NCBI GenBank assembly: GCA_039636865.1
Contig: CP144172.1
Location: forward strand, 372,001 to 436,000
DNA: 64,000 nucleotides
Direction: 5' to 3'
Source: Dermatophilaceae bacterium Sec6.4
GTDB lineage: Bacteria > Actinomycetota > Actinomycetes > Actinomycetales > Dermatophilaceae
Shown piece by piece: positions 17,229-25,944 of this stretch; position 1 is the first letter of the stretch, and each line of letters starts with the position of its first letter. The notes beneath the pieces are model-generated. The model saw only the letters and a program-made list of their open reading frames with translations. It searched no databases and was not told where the DNA came from. The position numbers and the translations under genes are program-made.

Positions 17229-17956
17229 CGCTGCTGTCGGTGCAGAATCTACGGAAGTCCTTCGCTGACAACCTGGTGCTGCACGACGTCTCTTTCGACG
17301 TGCAGCAGGGCCAGTGCGTCGTACTGATCGGCGCCTCCGGTTCGGGTAAGTCCACTCTGCTGCGGTGCGTGAGCCTGCTGGAGCAGGTCGACGACGGCGT
17401 GGTGCTGCTCGAGGGTCAGGACATCACCGACCCGCGGGTCAACGGCGACAAGATTCGCGCCCGGATGGGCGTGGTGTTCCAGTCCTACAACCTGTTCCCA
17501 CACATGAGCGTGATCGACAACATCACCCTGGCACCGCGCCGGGTGCACGGCACTGGACGCGGCAAGGCACGTGAACGCGCGATGGACGCGCTACGCAAGG
17601 TCGGCCTGGAAGGCAAGGCGCAGGCTCGACCCGATGACCTGTCCGGCGGTCAGCAGCAGCGCGTAGCCATCGCGCGAGCGCTGGTGTCAGATCCGAAGCT
17701 GCTGCTGCTGGACGAGGTCACCTCGGCCCTGGACCCCGAACTCGTCGGCGAGGTGCTTGACCTCCTCGGAGAGTTGAAGAACGACGGCGTCACCATGATC
17801 CTCAACAACCACGAGATGGGCTTCGCCCGCTCGGTGGCCGATCACGTGTGCTTCCTGTCCGGTGGGACCATCCTCGAACGAGGCAGTGCCGAGGGGGTGC
17901 TCGATCACCCCACGCACGAGCGCACCCAGCGTTTCCTGTCGCGCATCCTGCACTGA
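17225..17956 (+). CDS. Amino-acid ABC transporter ATP-binding protein (GlnQ type)
   Basis: 243 residues. Walker A G-A-S-G-S-G-K-S-T near 36-44, Q-loop V-F-Q-S-Y-N-L-F-P near 86, signature L-S-G-G-Q-Q-Q-R near 140, Walker B L-L-L-L-D-E-V-T-S near 162 and an H-loop N-N-H-E-M-G-F-A. In the H-loop the usual Thr before His is Asn, but the switch His is kept. Powers import by the two preceding gene products. Its last five codons are duplicated just downstream (see 17942-17972). Confidence 0.93.
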   Translation: MTLLSVQNLRKSFADNLVLHDVSFDVQQGQCVVLIGASGSGKSTLLRCVSLLEQVDDGVVLLEGQDITDPRVNGDKIRARMGVVFQSYNLFPHMSVIDNITLAPRRVHGTGRGKARERAMDALRKVGLEGKAQARPDDLSGGQQQRVAIARALVSDPKLLLLDEVTSALDPELVGEVLDLLGELKNDGVTMILNNHEMGFARSVADHVCFLSGGTILERGSAEGVLDHPTHERTQRFLSRILH

Positions 17957-17972
17957 CCGCATCCTGCACTGA
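17942..17972 (+). repeat. 16-base-period tandem duplication over the ATPase stop
   Basis: CGCATCCTGCACTGA at 17942-17956 is repeated exactly at 17958-17972, with one extra base between. The first copy encodes the final R-I-L-H-stop; the second is non-coding. A simple slippage duplication. Confidence 0.9.
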
Positions 17973-17987
17973 AGGGCGCAGCCCGAC

Positions 17988-18251
17988 TCACTTCACTCGC
18001 GGACTCTTGTCCTGTAGCCGGTCGATGTGCTCGGAAGCCTGCGCCTTGGTGAGGTCGGCCGGTAGCTGCTCGCCCGATTCTTTGGCGAGGGTATCGAGGT
18101 AACTGCGCTGGGCAGCGGTCATGGGCTCGTCACCGGTAACCCAGTCGCTCGGATCGCGCTCCAGGCCCTCGGGCTGCTGGGGAGTGCTCGCACCGATCAT
18201 GTCTTCGGAGGTGTTCTGCTCAGGTGCGGCCTTGTCAGATAGTTCGCTCAT
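17988..18251 (-). CDS. DUF3072 family protein
   Basis: 87 residues starting MSELSDK. The C-terminal half holds the DUF3072 core: M-T-A-A-Q-R-S-Y-L-D-T-L-A, then L-T-K-A-Q-A-S-E-H-I-D-R-L-Q. The N-terminal half is acidic and disordered. It is a short actinobacterial protein with a SAP/HeH-like helical end and unknown role. The frame extends to 18377, but the added part reads unlike protein. Convergent with the ABC transporter operon. Confidence 0.78.
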   Translation of the reverse strand: MSELSDKAAPEQNTSEDMIGASTPQQPEGLERDPSDWVTGDEPMTAAQRSYLDTLAKESGEQLPADLTKAQASEHIDRLQDKSPRVK

Positions 18252-18411
18252 ATGTCCACAGTAGGCGCTCGCGCTGACATTCGCCGAGGTCGTCGCGTGG
18301 CGACGATCCAGCGGATGGCACGATGGAGTGCAGAGTTGGTATTCGACAGCTCGTCCCTCGGAGCCGGATGTGCGCACAGCGCGTCACGCCCTCAAGAATC
18401 GGAGATACCTC

Positions 18412-18789
18412 GTGTCGGACACGACGCCCGCCTCGACCGAAGAGCCCTCCCTGCCGCCGGGACAGATCACCGTCAGCAACCAGTTCGCTGAGCGGATCGG
18501 TCCGGATGGCGTCCAGCGGTGGGCAGCGATCATCCAGAGTGTCGCGCACGATTCGCAGGGCTGGACCCCGGACAAGGTCGAAGAACTCCTCGTCGAGCGC
18601 CTGGACGCGGAAGGGCTGGCCGGGCCTCCCGTGGAGATGCGCAGCCTGGCTGAGATCCTGGCCGTCCACCCGAACAACGAGTTCGCCTTCGTCGACGGGA
18701 TGAACAAGCCGCTCTTCGGACCCACACCAGAGCCGGGGTTTCCCGCGCATCTGGACCCCGAGGCGAAAGCACGACCCCGGTACTCCTGA
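18412..18789 (+). CDS. Conserved hypothetical protein
   Basis: 125 residues from GTG 18412, chosen because GGAGA lies upstream. The sequence is acidic, soluble and mostly helical in the middle (W-A-A-I-I-Q-S-V-A-H-D-S-Q-G-W, then K-V-E-E-L-L-V-E-R-L-D-A-E-G-L). I do not recognise the family. It is divergent from the DUF3072 gene with 160 bases between, and convergent with the GT2 gene whose stop is 6 bases away. Confidence 0.55.
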   Translation: MSDTTPASTEEPSLPPGQITVSNQFAERIGPDGVQRWAAIIQSVAHDSQGWTPDKVEELLVERLDAEGLAGPPVEMRSLAEILAVHPNNEFAFVDGMNKPLFGPTPEPGFPAHLDPEAKARPRYS

Positions 18790-18794
18790 CCGCT

Positions 18795-19466
18795 CTAGTT
18801 CGCGCGTAGATATCCGGCGAAGCCGTCCGGGGTACGCCCCACCATGCGCGCGGAAGTCAGCACCGGTAGACCGGCGGTGGCAACCCACTGCAACCCTGCA
18901 GCCTTTACCCGGTCGGCCAGATCCACGTCCTCATGTACCGCAAGGGCTCGGAACCCGCCGGTCACCTCCAGTGCACGTCTGCTGAAGCCGAGATTTGCTC
19001 CATACACGTGTCCGTGCCCGTCCGCATTGCTGTGTGCCTGCTCCCAGCGGGTCAGCCGGCCCGGTGAGATCTCCTTTCCGTCCGGTATCACCGTGCCCAG
19101 GACGAGGTCGGCCCCATCGGACCCGATCTGGACCTGACGCTGTAGCCAGTCGCCCGGTACCGCAGAGTCCGCATCAGTGACTGCGAACCAGTCCGGGTCC
19201 AACGTGCGGGCCAAATGGTCCACCCCGACCTGCCGGGCCGCGCCGACGATGCCGACGGTCGTCGCGGTCGCCGCGACCCCCGGATGGCGGCGCACGATCT
19301 CGGCACTGTCATCGGTGCAGGAATCGAGCACCACCACGATCTGCAACTCGATGCCCGGACTCGCCGCGCGCAGGTGATCGCCGGCCACCGCCAACGCGGA
19401 CAGGCAGCGCGGCAGCAGACGGGATTCGTCGCGGGCGGGTACGACCACGCCGACCCGGGTGATCAC
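18795..19466 (-). CDS. Glycosyltransferase family 2
   Basis: 223 residues. GT-A fold motifs: V-V-V-P-A-R-D-E-S-R-L-L-P near the start, V-V-L-D-S-C-T-D-D-S near 50, and the metal-binding V-T-D-A-D-S-A-V-P near 100 with D-W-L after it. The later E-x-V-D-L-A-D-R-V segment is a usual acceptor-side Asp block. Short for a GT2, with no membrane helices. GTG 19466 gives a GTGA overlap with the upstream deacetylase gene; GTG 19472 is an alternative. It is the last gene of the catalase-ACAD-PIG-L-GT2 operon, so it probably glycosylates or elongates the product of that set (inference). Confidence 0.85.
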   Translation of the reverse strand: MITRVGVVVPARDESRLLPRCLSALAVAGDHLRAASPGIELQIVVVLDSCTDDSAEIVRRHPGVAATATTVGIVGAARQVGVDHLARTLDPDWFAVTDADSAVPGDWLQRQVQIGSDGADLVLGTVIPDGKEISPGRLTRWEQAHSNADGHGHVYGANLGFSRRALEVTGGFRALAVHEDVDLADRVKAAGLQWVATAGLPVLTSARMVGRTPDGFAGYLRAN

Positions 19467-20791
19467 GGGCACGGTCCGAATACCTCAAGAAGCACATCCA
19501 CGTCGGTATGCCGACCGTGCAGCGGCAGGTCCAGGCGTTCGGCAGCACGCGCATGCACCGCAGGTCCGTCCAACTCCCACCCGTCGATCGGGTGCGCCCA
19601 ATGACACAGCAGCACATAGCCGCCCGCACTCAGGCTGGTCCGGGCACGATGCAGCACATCGTCCAATGCGCCGCTCGACAAGAAGTACCCGACCTCGGAC
19701 AGCACGATCAGGTCGAAGTCCCCGTCCGGCCAGTCCTGCGGCATGCTCCCGTGCAGGGCCTGCACCTGCGGCCACTGCGCCAGGCGGACCCGGGCGGCCT
19801 GCACTGCGGTCTCACTCAGGTCCTGCACCACGAGCGCATCGCACCGTGGTGCCAGCGCCGCGCTCAGCTCGCCGATCGAGCAGCCGGGCTCATACGCGCG
19901 CCTAAAACGCGGCAGCGGCAACATGGCGAGCGTCAGGTCACGTTTACGACGCTCGTAAACGCTGCCCCGCACCCCCCAGGGGTCGACGTGCCCCGCATAC
20001 AGCCGCTCGAAGACGTCCATCCGAGCGCGCTCGGCCGTGTCGAGGAAGGTCTCGAACGGGCGGTCGAAATGAGCGAGCATCCCAGCGTTCAGCAGCACCT
20101 CGTCACCGGGCGCATCCGACAGCGGCCGTACCTGGGTGACGTGGGTCGCGAGCGCAGCCTGCTTGGCAGCGTGCGCCGCCTCGCTCAGATCGAGCACCGT
20201 GAGTTGGCTCCACGGAGTGTCCTCCGGCGTCCCTGCGTGCCACCACCAGATCGGGTACTCCAGCAGGAGGGCACCGGTCTGCGCCGCGACGGTGGCAGCG
20301 AGCGCACCGAGCGCGTCATGGTCAGGATGCCCGTCGAGGCGCCACGGTGCGGCGAGGATCACCCCTACTCCCAGATCGGCGACCGCATGGCGAACGACCG
20401 TCGACAGCTGCTGCACGCAGGATGCGAGTTCGCCATCGGGCAGTCCCAGGTGGAGCTGCGTTGCATCGGGGGCGAGTGCTGCGACTGCAGCCGTCACCTC
20501 CGCTCGGCGCAGCTGCGCCAGATCGGCCCGGCTGTGGGTCGGCGAATGCGGATGGGACGCCTCACCATCGGAGGCGATGATCACCTCGACCGGGATGCCT
20601 GCGGCGGCACAGGTCTGCAGCAAACCCCCGGCCCCCAGGGTCTCGTCGTCGGGGTGCGCCGCCAACAGGACCAGTTTGCGCAGGCCCCGGCCCGCCTCGA
20701 TACGCAGCCGCGGCAGTTGCGACCAGCGGTGATCGGCCGCCCACGACTGCTCGGGATACCCGTCGTCGAGGTGGTCGAAGGGCGCCGTCAC
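19463..20791 (-). CDS. PIG-L family deacetylase fused to a SAM-dependent methyltransferase
   Basis: 442 residues, two domains. The N-terminal PIG-L/LmbE zinc deacetylase (about 30-230) shows A-A-H-P-D-D-E-T-L-G near 44-53 and the second metal His in D-G-H-P-D-H-D near 150. This family removes N-acetyl from GlcNAc-containing substrates. The C-terminal class I methyltransferase (about 270-440) has E-P-G-C-S-I-G-E-L-S near 300, then V-V-Q-D-L-S-E-T-A and D-L-I-V-L-S-E-V-G-Y-F (NodS-like). The fusion suggests deacetylation followed by N-methylation of the same sugar (inference). It overlaps both neighbours by 4 bases. Confidence 0.88.
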   Translation of the reverse strand: MTAPFDHLDDGYPEQSWAADHRWSQLPRLRIEAGRGLRKLVLLAAHPDDETLGAGGLLQTCAAAGIPVEVIIASDGEASHPHSPTHSRADLAQLRRAEVTAAVAALAPDATQLHLGLPDGELASCVQQLSTVVRHAVADLGVGVILAAPWRLDGHPDHDALGALAATVAAQTGALLLEYPIWWWHAGTPEDTPWSQLTVLDLSEAAHAAKQAALATHVTQVRPLSDAPGDEVLLNAGMLAHFDRPFETFLDTAERARMDVFERLYAGHVDPWGVRGSVYERRKRDLTLAMLPLPRFRRAYEPGCSIGELSAALAPRCDALVVQDLSETAVQAARVRLAQWPQVQALHGSMPQDWPDGDFDLIVLSEVGYFLSSGALDDVLHRARTSLSAGGYVLLCHWAHPIDGWELDGPAVHARAAERLDLPLHGRHTDVDVLLEVFGPCP

Positions 20792-21852
20792 GACCCCGGA
20801 CCGGATGCCATGAGCGCGGCGCCGAGAGCCGCGAGGTCCCGCTCGCCATGGTCCTGGCGCACGTAGACCGACAGGTCCGCGACCCGACGGGAGTGCTCTT
20901 CTTCCAAGGTGAGCGGCGCCGGCCCACAGGCACGGGCAGTGATGGCGAGTACCTCGTCCACGGTGCTACGGGTCAGCGCGCGAGCTCGTCGCGCGAGCAC
21001 CTCGCCGTGATCCTGCCCTGCGTCGTCAACACACGAAGCGGCCTCGCCGAGAGCCGCCCGCACGGCATACAGGAGGGTGTCCGCTTGGCCGAGCTGCAGG
21101 TGGGCGATCTGGTCCGGTGCGCGCCTACTGCCCGGCTTCGGCGCGAGGCGTCTCGCCACGCCGGCCACCCCGCCGTACCAGCAGGCCGCGACACCGATAC
21201 CGCCCCACCAGAAACCGGGACGCACCAGATACCACCCCTCACCGCCGACCGGCGCCGCCCTCACACCTTTGAACTCGGCCGGAGCTGAGGGGATTTCGAT
21301 CAGGCCGCGACTGGCCCAGGCATCAGTTCGAGGGACCACGTCGGGCCCGAGAGCGACCGCGAAGAGCTGGCGGGTCGTCTCCGACGTCCAGGCAGTCACG
21401 AGCGCGTGCGAGAGACGCCCCGCCAACGAGCACCACGGCTTGACCCCGTCCAGCACCCATTCGCCCGCAATTTCCCGGGCCGTCAGCCGCCCGTCCGGAC
21501 CCTCAGCAGCGAATACTCCCCAGGTCGATCGCCCGTCAGCGCCGATCTCCGACAGGTCCAGCCCGGTCCGGGCCAGCCGCGCCTCAGACAGGATCGCCAG
21601 GGCGTCGACATGCGGTTCGAGGGTTCGCGCGACGGTCAGGTCGTACGCCGCGACCCTGGACAGCACGTCCCACAGCACCAGGGTCTGACCGCCGCCGGGC
21701 ATCGGCAGCCTCCCGGAAAGGCTCGCCGCGAGTTCCAGCGCGAAGTCGACCCGCCGCTGCGGGACCTTTCGGGGCAGGCCCAGCGCAATCTGCTGCTGCG
21801 GGTCGCACAGCTGACCCGCACCGACCGTCTCGGTCCAGGACGTGTCGCTCAT
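20788..21852 (-). CDS. Acyl-CoA dehydrogenase-like flavoprotein
   Basis: 354 residues. The middle beta domain (G-E-W-V-L-D-G-V-K-P-W-C-S-L-A near 130-145) and the helical C-terminus match the acyl-CoA dehydrogenase fold. It is short for the family (usually about 380), the first helices are reduced, and I cannot place the catalytic Glu. A true dehydrogenase or a flavin mono-oxygenase-like relative are both possible. ATG 21852 overlaps the catalase stop as ATGA. The consistent coupling to a PIG-L/methyltransferase and a GT2 points to a tailoring step on a sugar or lipid intermediate, not fatty-acid oxidation (inference). Confidence 0.78.
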   Translation of the reverse strand: MSDTSWTETVGAGQLCDPQQQIALGLPRKVPQRRVDFALELAASLSGRLPMPGGGQTLVLWDVLSRVAAYDLTVARTLEPHVDALAILSEARLARTGLDLSEIGADGRSTWGVFAAEGPDGRLTAREIAGEWVLDGVKPWCSLAGRLSHALVTAWTSETTRQLFAVALGPDVVPRTDAWASRGLIEIPSAPAEFKGVRAAPVGGEGWYLVRPGFWWGGIGVAACWYGGVAGVARRLAPKPGSRRAPDQIAHLQLGQADTLLYAVRAALGEAASCVDDAGQDHGEVLARRARALTRSTVDEVLAITARACGPAPLTLEEEHSRRVADLSVYVRQDHGERDLAALGAALMASGPGS

Positions 21853-23975
21853 CAGACCCCGGTCTCGAACCGGTCCCAACTGCGGTGCCCGGCCAGCAGG
21901 GTGAGGACGTCCTGCCCGACCTGGGCAGCGTCGCCGACGCTCACTCCGAGCCCGTCGGCGGGCACACCGGCAGCCGCGAGCGCCTGATCGGCACCGATAC
22001 CGCCGACCGCCTTGCTGTGCCGCCAGGCCTCCTGCAGCAGCTTGACGACCCTCGGGTCGGTGCTGTCGCTGTCGGCGGCACCGGCCTTCGCGTCAGCATG
22101 CACCTTCGCGTCCGGCCCGGGAGGTGTCGCACTCACGACGACAAGCGCGTCGAACTGGACCGATGCGGCTGCCGCGTAGACCTCCTGCACTGCGAAACCC
22201 GCGACCTTCCCGCCGTGTGGAGCAACGATCATTGCCACGACGCCCTGCCCGTCCAGCAATGCCTGCAAGGCCTTCACCTGCTTCACGTCGGGGTCTGCGC
22301 CGATGACGATGCCGACCTGACGCCCGGCGACCGGCCACGAACCGCCCACCTGTGTCAGGGCCGCACTCGGCTCGGCCTGTGCGACATCGACATCCGCCTT
22401 CGGCGCGGACTCGCCCAGGCCCTGCGCCACCTTTTCGCACAGACCGGAGTCGATGTTCGCGAGCGCCTGCAGCTGACGGGCGCGGACCTGCTGCTGCAGG
22501 CACTTGGACAACTCGAACGTGTAGGCAGCGATGATGTGGTCCTGCTCGACCGGGCTCATCGAACGGTAGAAGAGGCCGGCCTGGGAGAAGTGGTCGTCGA
22601 AGGTGGCCGGGTGCTCGCGTACTTTGCGAGACTGGTCGACGGTTACCGGTATGTCGACGTACGCCCCGTCACCGTCGCCCGCCATCACCGGGCAGCCACC
22701 TCCGAGCGAATTCCTGCGGTACGGCGCAATCCCGGTGTGTACGGCGCCCTGGTGGAAGCCGTCGCGCAGGTTGTCGTTGACCGGCGCATGGGTGCGGTTG
22801 ATCGGGATCTGGTTCCAGTTCGGCCCACCGAGGCGGGTTATCTGGGTGTCCAGGTAGGAGAACAACCGGGCCTGCAGCAGCGGGTCGTTGGTGACGTCGA
22901 TCCCGTCGACCAGGTTGGAGGGGTTGAAGGCCACCTGTTCGGTCTCAGCGAAATAATTGACCGGGTTCGCATTCAACGTCATGGTGCCGAGCAACTGGAC
23001 CGGCGCCAACTCCTCCGGTACGAACTTGGTCGGGTCCAGCAAGTCGATGCCCTCAAACATCGAGTCGTTGTCATCGGGCATCACCTGCACGCCCAGATCC
23101 CACTGCGGGTGCGCACCGGCCTCGATCGCGTCGGAAAGGTCGCGCCGGTGGAAGTCCGGGTCGACACCGTTGGTGATGAGGGCCTCCTCCCATGTCACCG
23201 AGTGCACACCCTGGCGCGGCTTCCAGTGGAACTTGACCAGGTGGGTGGCGCCCTCGTCATCCATCAAGCGGAAGGTGTGAACCCCGAAACCTTCCATTGT
23301 CCGCAGCGAACGAGGCACTCCGCGGTCACTCATGTTCCACATGGTGTGGGCCTGGGCCTCGGTGTGCAGCGAGACGAAATCCCAGAAGGTGTCGTGCGCG
23401 CTCTGCGCCTGCGGGATCTCCCGGTCAGGATGCGGCTTGGCTGCGTGCACGATGTCGGGGAACTTGATGCCGTCCTGGATGAAGAAGACCGGCATGTTGT
23501 TGCCGACCAGGTCGTAGTTGCCCTGCTGCGTGTAGAACCTGGTGGCGAAGCCGCGGGTATCGCGTGCCAGGTCGGCCGAGCCGCGCGACCCCAAAACGGT
23601 CGAGAACCTCACGAAGACAGGGGTTTCGACATCCTTCTTCAAGAACTCCGCGCGGCAGATCGACCCTGCGGCACCGTTGGCGACGAAGCTGCCGTGTGCG
23701 GCTGCGCCTCTGGCGTGCACCACCCGCTCGGGGATGCGCTCGTGGTCGAAGTGGCTGATCTTCTCCCGCAGGTGGTGGTCCTGCAGCAGTGTCGGACCGC
23801 GCGTGCCCGCCCGCAGCGAATGGTCGGTATCGCGCAGCCGTGCGCCGTGTGCGGTGGTGAGGAACTCCCCCTGTTGGCCCATGACCGAGCCGTCGAGACC
23901 CGTCGCGGCGCCGGTCGGTGTGACCGTTTCCGGTCCTTGCTGGTTCGCCAAGTCATTGGCCTCAGAATTTGTCAT
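21852..23975 (-). CDS. katE: Large-subunit (clade II) catalase, KatE type
   Basis: 707 residues, a monofunctional haem catalase with the long C-terminal DJ-1/PfpI-like domain (about 550-700). Catalytic His lies in V-V-H-A-R-G-A-A-A-H-G near 85-95, Asn in V-G-N-N-M-P-V-F-F-I near 160, and the proximal haem Tyr in A-R-L-F-S-Y-L-D-T-Q near 375. It destroys H2O2 in the cytoplasm. A GGAGGTAACG site precedes ATG 23975. It is translationally coupled to the acyl-CoA-dehydrogenase-like gene, which is not a usual partner. Confidence 0.95.
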   Translation of the reverse strand: MTNSEANDLANQQGPETVTPTGAATGLDGSVMGQQGEFLTTAHGARLRDTDHSLRAGTRGPTLLQDHHLREKISHFDHERIPERVVHARGAAAHGSFVANGAAGSICRAEFLKKDVETPVFVRFSTVLGSRGSADLARDTRGFATRFYTQQGNYDLVGNNMPVFFIQDGIKFPDIVHAAKPHPDREIPQAQSAHDTFWDFVSLHTEAQAHTMWNMSDRGVPRSLRTMEGFGVHTFRLMDDEGATHLVKFHWKPRQGVHSVTWEEALITNGVDPDFHRRDLSDAIEAGAHPQWDLGVQVMPDDNDSMFEGIDLLDPTKFVPEELAPVQLLGTMTLNANPVNYFAETEQVAFNPSNLVDGIDVTNDPLLQARLFSYLDTQITRLGGPNWNQIPINRTHAPVNDNLRDGFHQGAVHTGIAPYRRNSLGGGCPVMAGDGDGAYVDIPVTVDQSRKVREHPATFDDHFSQAGLFYRSMSPVEQDHIIAAYTFELSKCLQQQVRARQLQALANIDSGLCEKVAQGLGESAPKADVDVAQAEPSAALTQVGGSWPVAGRQVGIVIGADPDVKQVKALQALLDGQGVVAMIVAPHGGKVAGFAVQEVYAAAASVQFDALVVVSATPPGPDAKVHADAKAGAADSDSTDPRVVKLLQEAWRHSKAVGGIGADQALAAAGVPADGLGVSVGDAAQVGQDVLTLLAGHRSWDRFETGV

Positions 23976-24437
23976 GTTCGTTACCTCCGTAGTGTCCCGT
24001 CGTACTCAGCACATCTGTTCTCAGCGAATCACGTTCCGCTGACGCGCGCACCTGGCCGGTCCAGGGCAGGGCCGCTGTCCACAACGACACCACCACGATG
24101 CGGACCCGCTCCACGAGAGCGACATCGGCACCCACGAGTAGCAATGCGAGGTCGGCCAGCCCACGCAGTCCGACCAGTCCGCTCACGGTGTAACCGACCA
24201 GAAGCTGACGCAGCACACCCGTGACACCCCGATCAGTACCCACCCCATTGCCGGGCGGCTGTCCTGCCGGACGGAGAGGCCGCGCAGACCCCGCCGGCAC
24301 AGCGCCGCCAACGCGATCAGCAGAACTCCGGCCACGGCGTCCGAGGCGCGGTACACGAGTGCGGCAAGTACCCCGACGACCCGTGGTGCCGGACGACGAT
24401 CTCTCACCTGTCGGTCGCTCGACACCGGGTTGGTCAC
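23962..24437 (-). pseudogene. Small membrane protein gene with a probable frameshift
   Basis: The frame from ATG 24437 reads D-R-R-P-A-P-R-V-V-G-V-L-A-A-L-V-Y-R-A-S-D-A-V-A-G-V-L-L and ends at 24183 in an unlikely tail. Near 24215 the overlapping frame takes over with V-L-R-Q-L-L-V-G-Y-T-V-S-G-L-V-G-L and V-E-R-V-R-I-V-V-V-S-L-W-T-A and runs to 23962, overlapping the catalase start. Joined, the two give about 155 residues with three or four hydrophobic segments. Either a frameshifted gene or a sequencing slip. Function unrecognised. The remaining gap to 24556 shows nothing else. Confidence 0.4.
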
Positions 24438-24556
24438 ATCGTGGCTTTACCCACTCAGCCGGTCGATCACACATTGCATCGACCACAGGGGGGTTGGGAA
24501 CCCCCCTCGCCGGGGTACTGGACAGGGAACAGAACCCATCACCGACAGGAGCGACC

Positions 24557-24994
24557 ATGCCCGCCGCAGAACGTACGTTCACCGTGACACCGCCGCCCGA
24601 GACAGTGCTGAACTACCTCAAGGACTTCAGCAACGCGCAGGAGTGGGATCCGGGCACCGAAAAATGCCTTCAGAACGGTACCGGCCCGGTCGAGGTCGGC
24701 ACGACCTGGCACAACGAGTCGAAGCTCGCGGGGAACACCACCGAGTTGACCTACACCCTCACCGAACTCACCTCGGACCGCATCGTGTTCGTCGGTAAGA
24801 ACGACACGGTCACGATGACCGACACCATCGACGTCACCCCGGCCGGCACCGGCAGCCAGGTGCGTTACCACGCGGACATGGACCTGCAGGGTGCAGCGAA
24901 ACTGGCCGCACCCGTCGCGAAGCTGGGCCTGGAGAAGCTGGGCAATGACACCGAGAAGATGCTCACCGACGCCCTGAACGCCCTGGCCAGTTGA
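24557..24994 (+). CDS. SRPBCC (START/Bet v1-like) family protein
   Basis: 145 residues, polyketide-cyclase/START fold: F-T-V-T-P-P-P-E-T-V-L-N-Y-L-K-D-F near the start, W-D-P-G-T near 30, V-G-T-T-W-H, and a long C-terminal helix. Such proteins bind hydrophobic ligands; no catalytic residues can be assigned. GACAGGAG precedes ATG 24557. It is convergent with the WcbI gene: the stops are 2 bases apart. Confidence 0.83.
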   Translation: MPAAERTFTVTPPPETVLNYLKDFSNAQEWDPGTEKCLQNGTGPVEVGTTWHNESKLAGNTTELTYTLTELTSDRIVFVGKNDTVTMTDTIDVTPAGTGSQVRYHADMDLQGAAKLAAPVAKLGLEKLGNDTEKMLTDALNALAS

Positions 24995-24996
24995 GC

Positions 24997-25944
24997 TCAG
25001 AGCCGAAGGACTCGCACCAGTTCGGCGTGCCGCTGCAGACCCAGCGTGACCGCCTCGGGATGCTCGGCATACCAGCGCAGCTGCTCTTCGGCGATGTCCT
25101 GCTCGCTGACCTGCTCACCGCGCACCGACCACTGCGCGCGGGGCGTGCCCTCGATCCCCAGGGCTTGCAGAGTCTTGGGATACACCGGAGCTCGTAGGTC
25201 ACCCAGCAGCACCCGCCCGGGGTCGACGACGACGCCGCGGAGGCCGAGAGCCGCCAGGATCGCCTGCGCCACTTCGCGCAGCACGTAGTTGTGCGGGTGG
25301 TTGATCACCCAGCCGGTGTCGGCGCCGGCCCTTTCCAGGATGGTCGCGGCGTCGACGGTGCCGTGCCGCTCCTGTCGGGCGCGCAGTTGGGCCGCCGAGT
25401 CGTCGCGTACCGCGCGCACCCCGTCGGGGTGGACAGGGTCGAACGAGGGACGCACACCGTTGGCTGCCGCCAGCAGCACCCTCAGATCGTGATGCGGCAC
25501 GACCGGTGGATCTCCCACGCCCGGCACCCGCACGATGACCTGGGTCGGGAAGAGTGCCGCCCATCGGAGCGAGGGAAATCGGGCGATCACCGCTTTCTCA
25601 GGCAGCAGGTCAGCGATCTCGCGGGTGCCCAGTGGCAGGTCCCGATACTCGTCGACGACCGGTTGCGCGACCAGGTAGGTCGTGTCCGCAAGCACCGCGC
25701 GAAGGTAGGGCAGATCGGCGGCTTCGAGCTCATGCACCGGGGGCATCCGAACGGTGCGCCACCGCTGGTCTGCGGCACTGTCGAGCAGGATGCGGGTGGC
25801 TTCAGCCTGACAATTTCCGTAGACGATCAGCAACGGAAGATCGGGCTGCTCGGCGGCGTGCAGGCCGTAGAACTGCCCGTAGTGCTCACGTCGGCCCTGA
25901 TCGACCGGTTGCGCTGCGGTGTCGTCCGTCGAGGTGTCATCCAT
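24997..25944 (-). CDS. WcbI-family polysaccharide biosynthesis putative acetyltransferase
   Basis: 315 residues. The WcbI fold is indicated by L-L-I-V-Y-G-N-C-Q-A-E-A-T-R near residues 39-52 and by F-P-S-L-R-W-A-A-L-F-P after about 130. WcbI of Burkholderia capsule clusters binds CoA and is thought to acetylate sugars; activity is not established for this branch. No signal peptide. Last gene of a leftward three-gene operon with two glycosyltransferases; it overlaps the upstream GT by 8 bases. Confidence 0.78.
   Translation of the reverse strand: MDDTSTDDTAAQPVDQGRREHYGQFYGLHAAEQPDLPLLIVYGNCQAEATRILLDSAADQRWRTVRMPPVHELEAADLPYLRAVLADTTYLVAQPVVDEYRDLPLGTREIADLLPEKAVIARFPSLRWAALFPTQVIVRVPGVGDPPVVPHHDLRVLLAAANGVRPSFDPVHPDGVRAVRDDSAAQLRARQERHGTVDAATILERAGADTGWVINHPHNYVLREVAQAILAALGLRGVVVDPGRVLLGDLRAPVYPKTLQALGIEGTPRAQWSVRGEQVSEQDIAEEQLRWYAEHPEAVTLGLQRHAELVRVLRL

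Noticed and set aside
21885..24224. Long plus-strand open frame (779 residues) across the catalase gene
   Set aside because: It is antisense to a catalase with full family motifs; its own translation has no recognisable domain and is Arg/Val/His biased, as expected for a GC-rich shadow.
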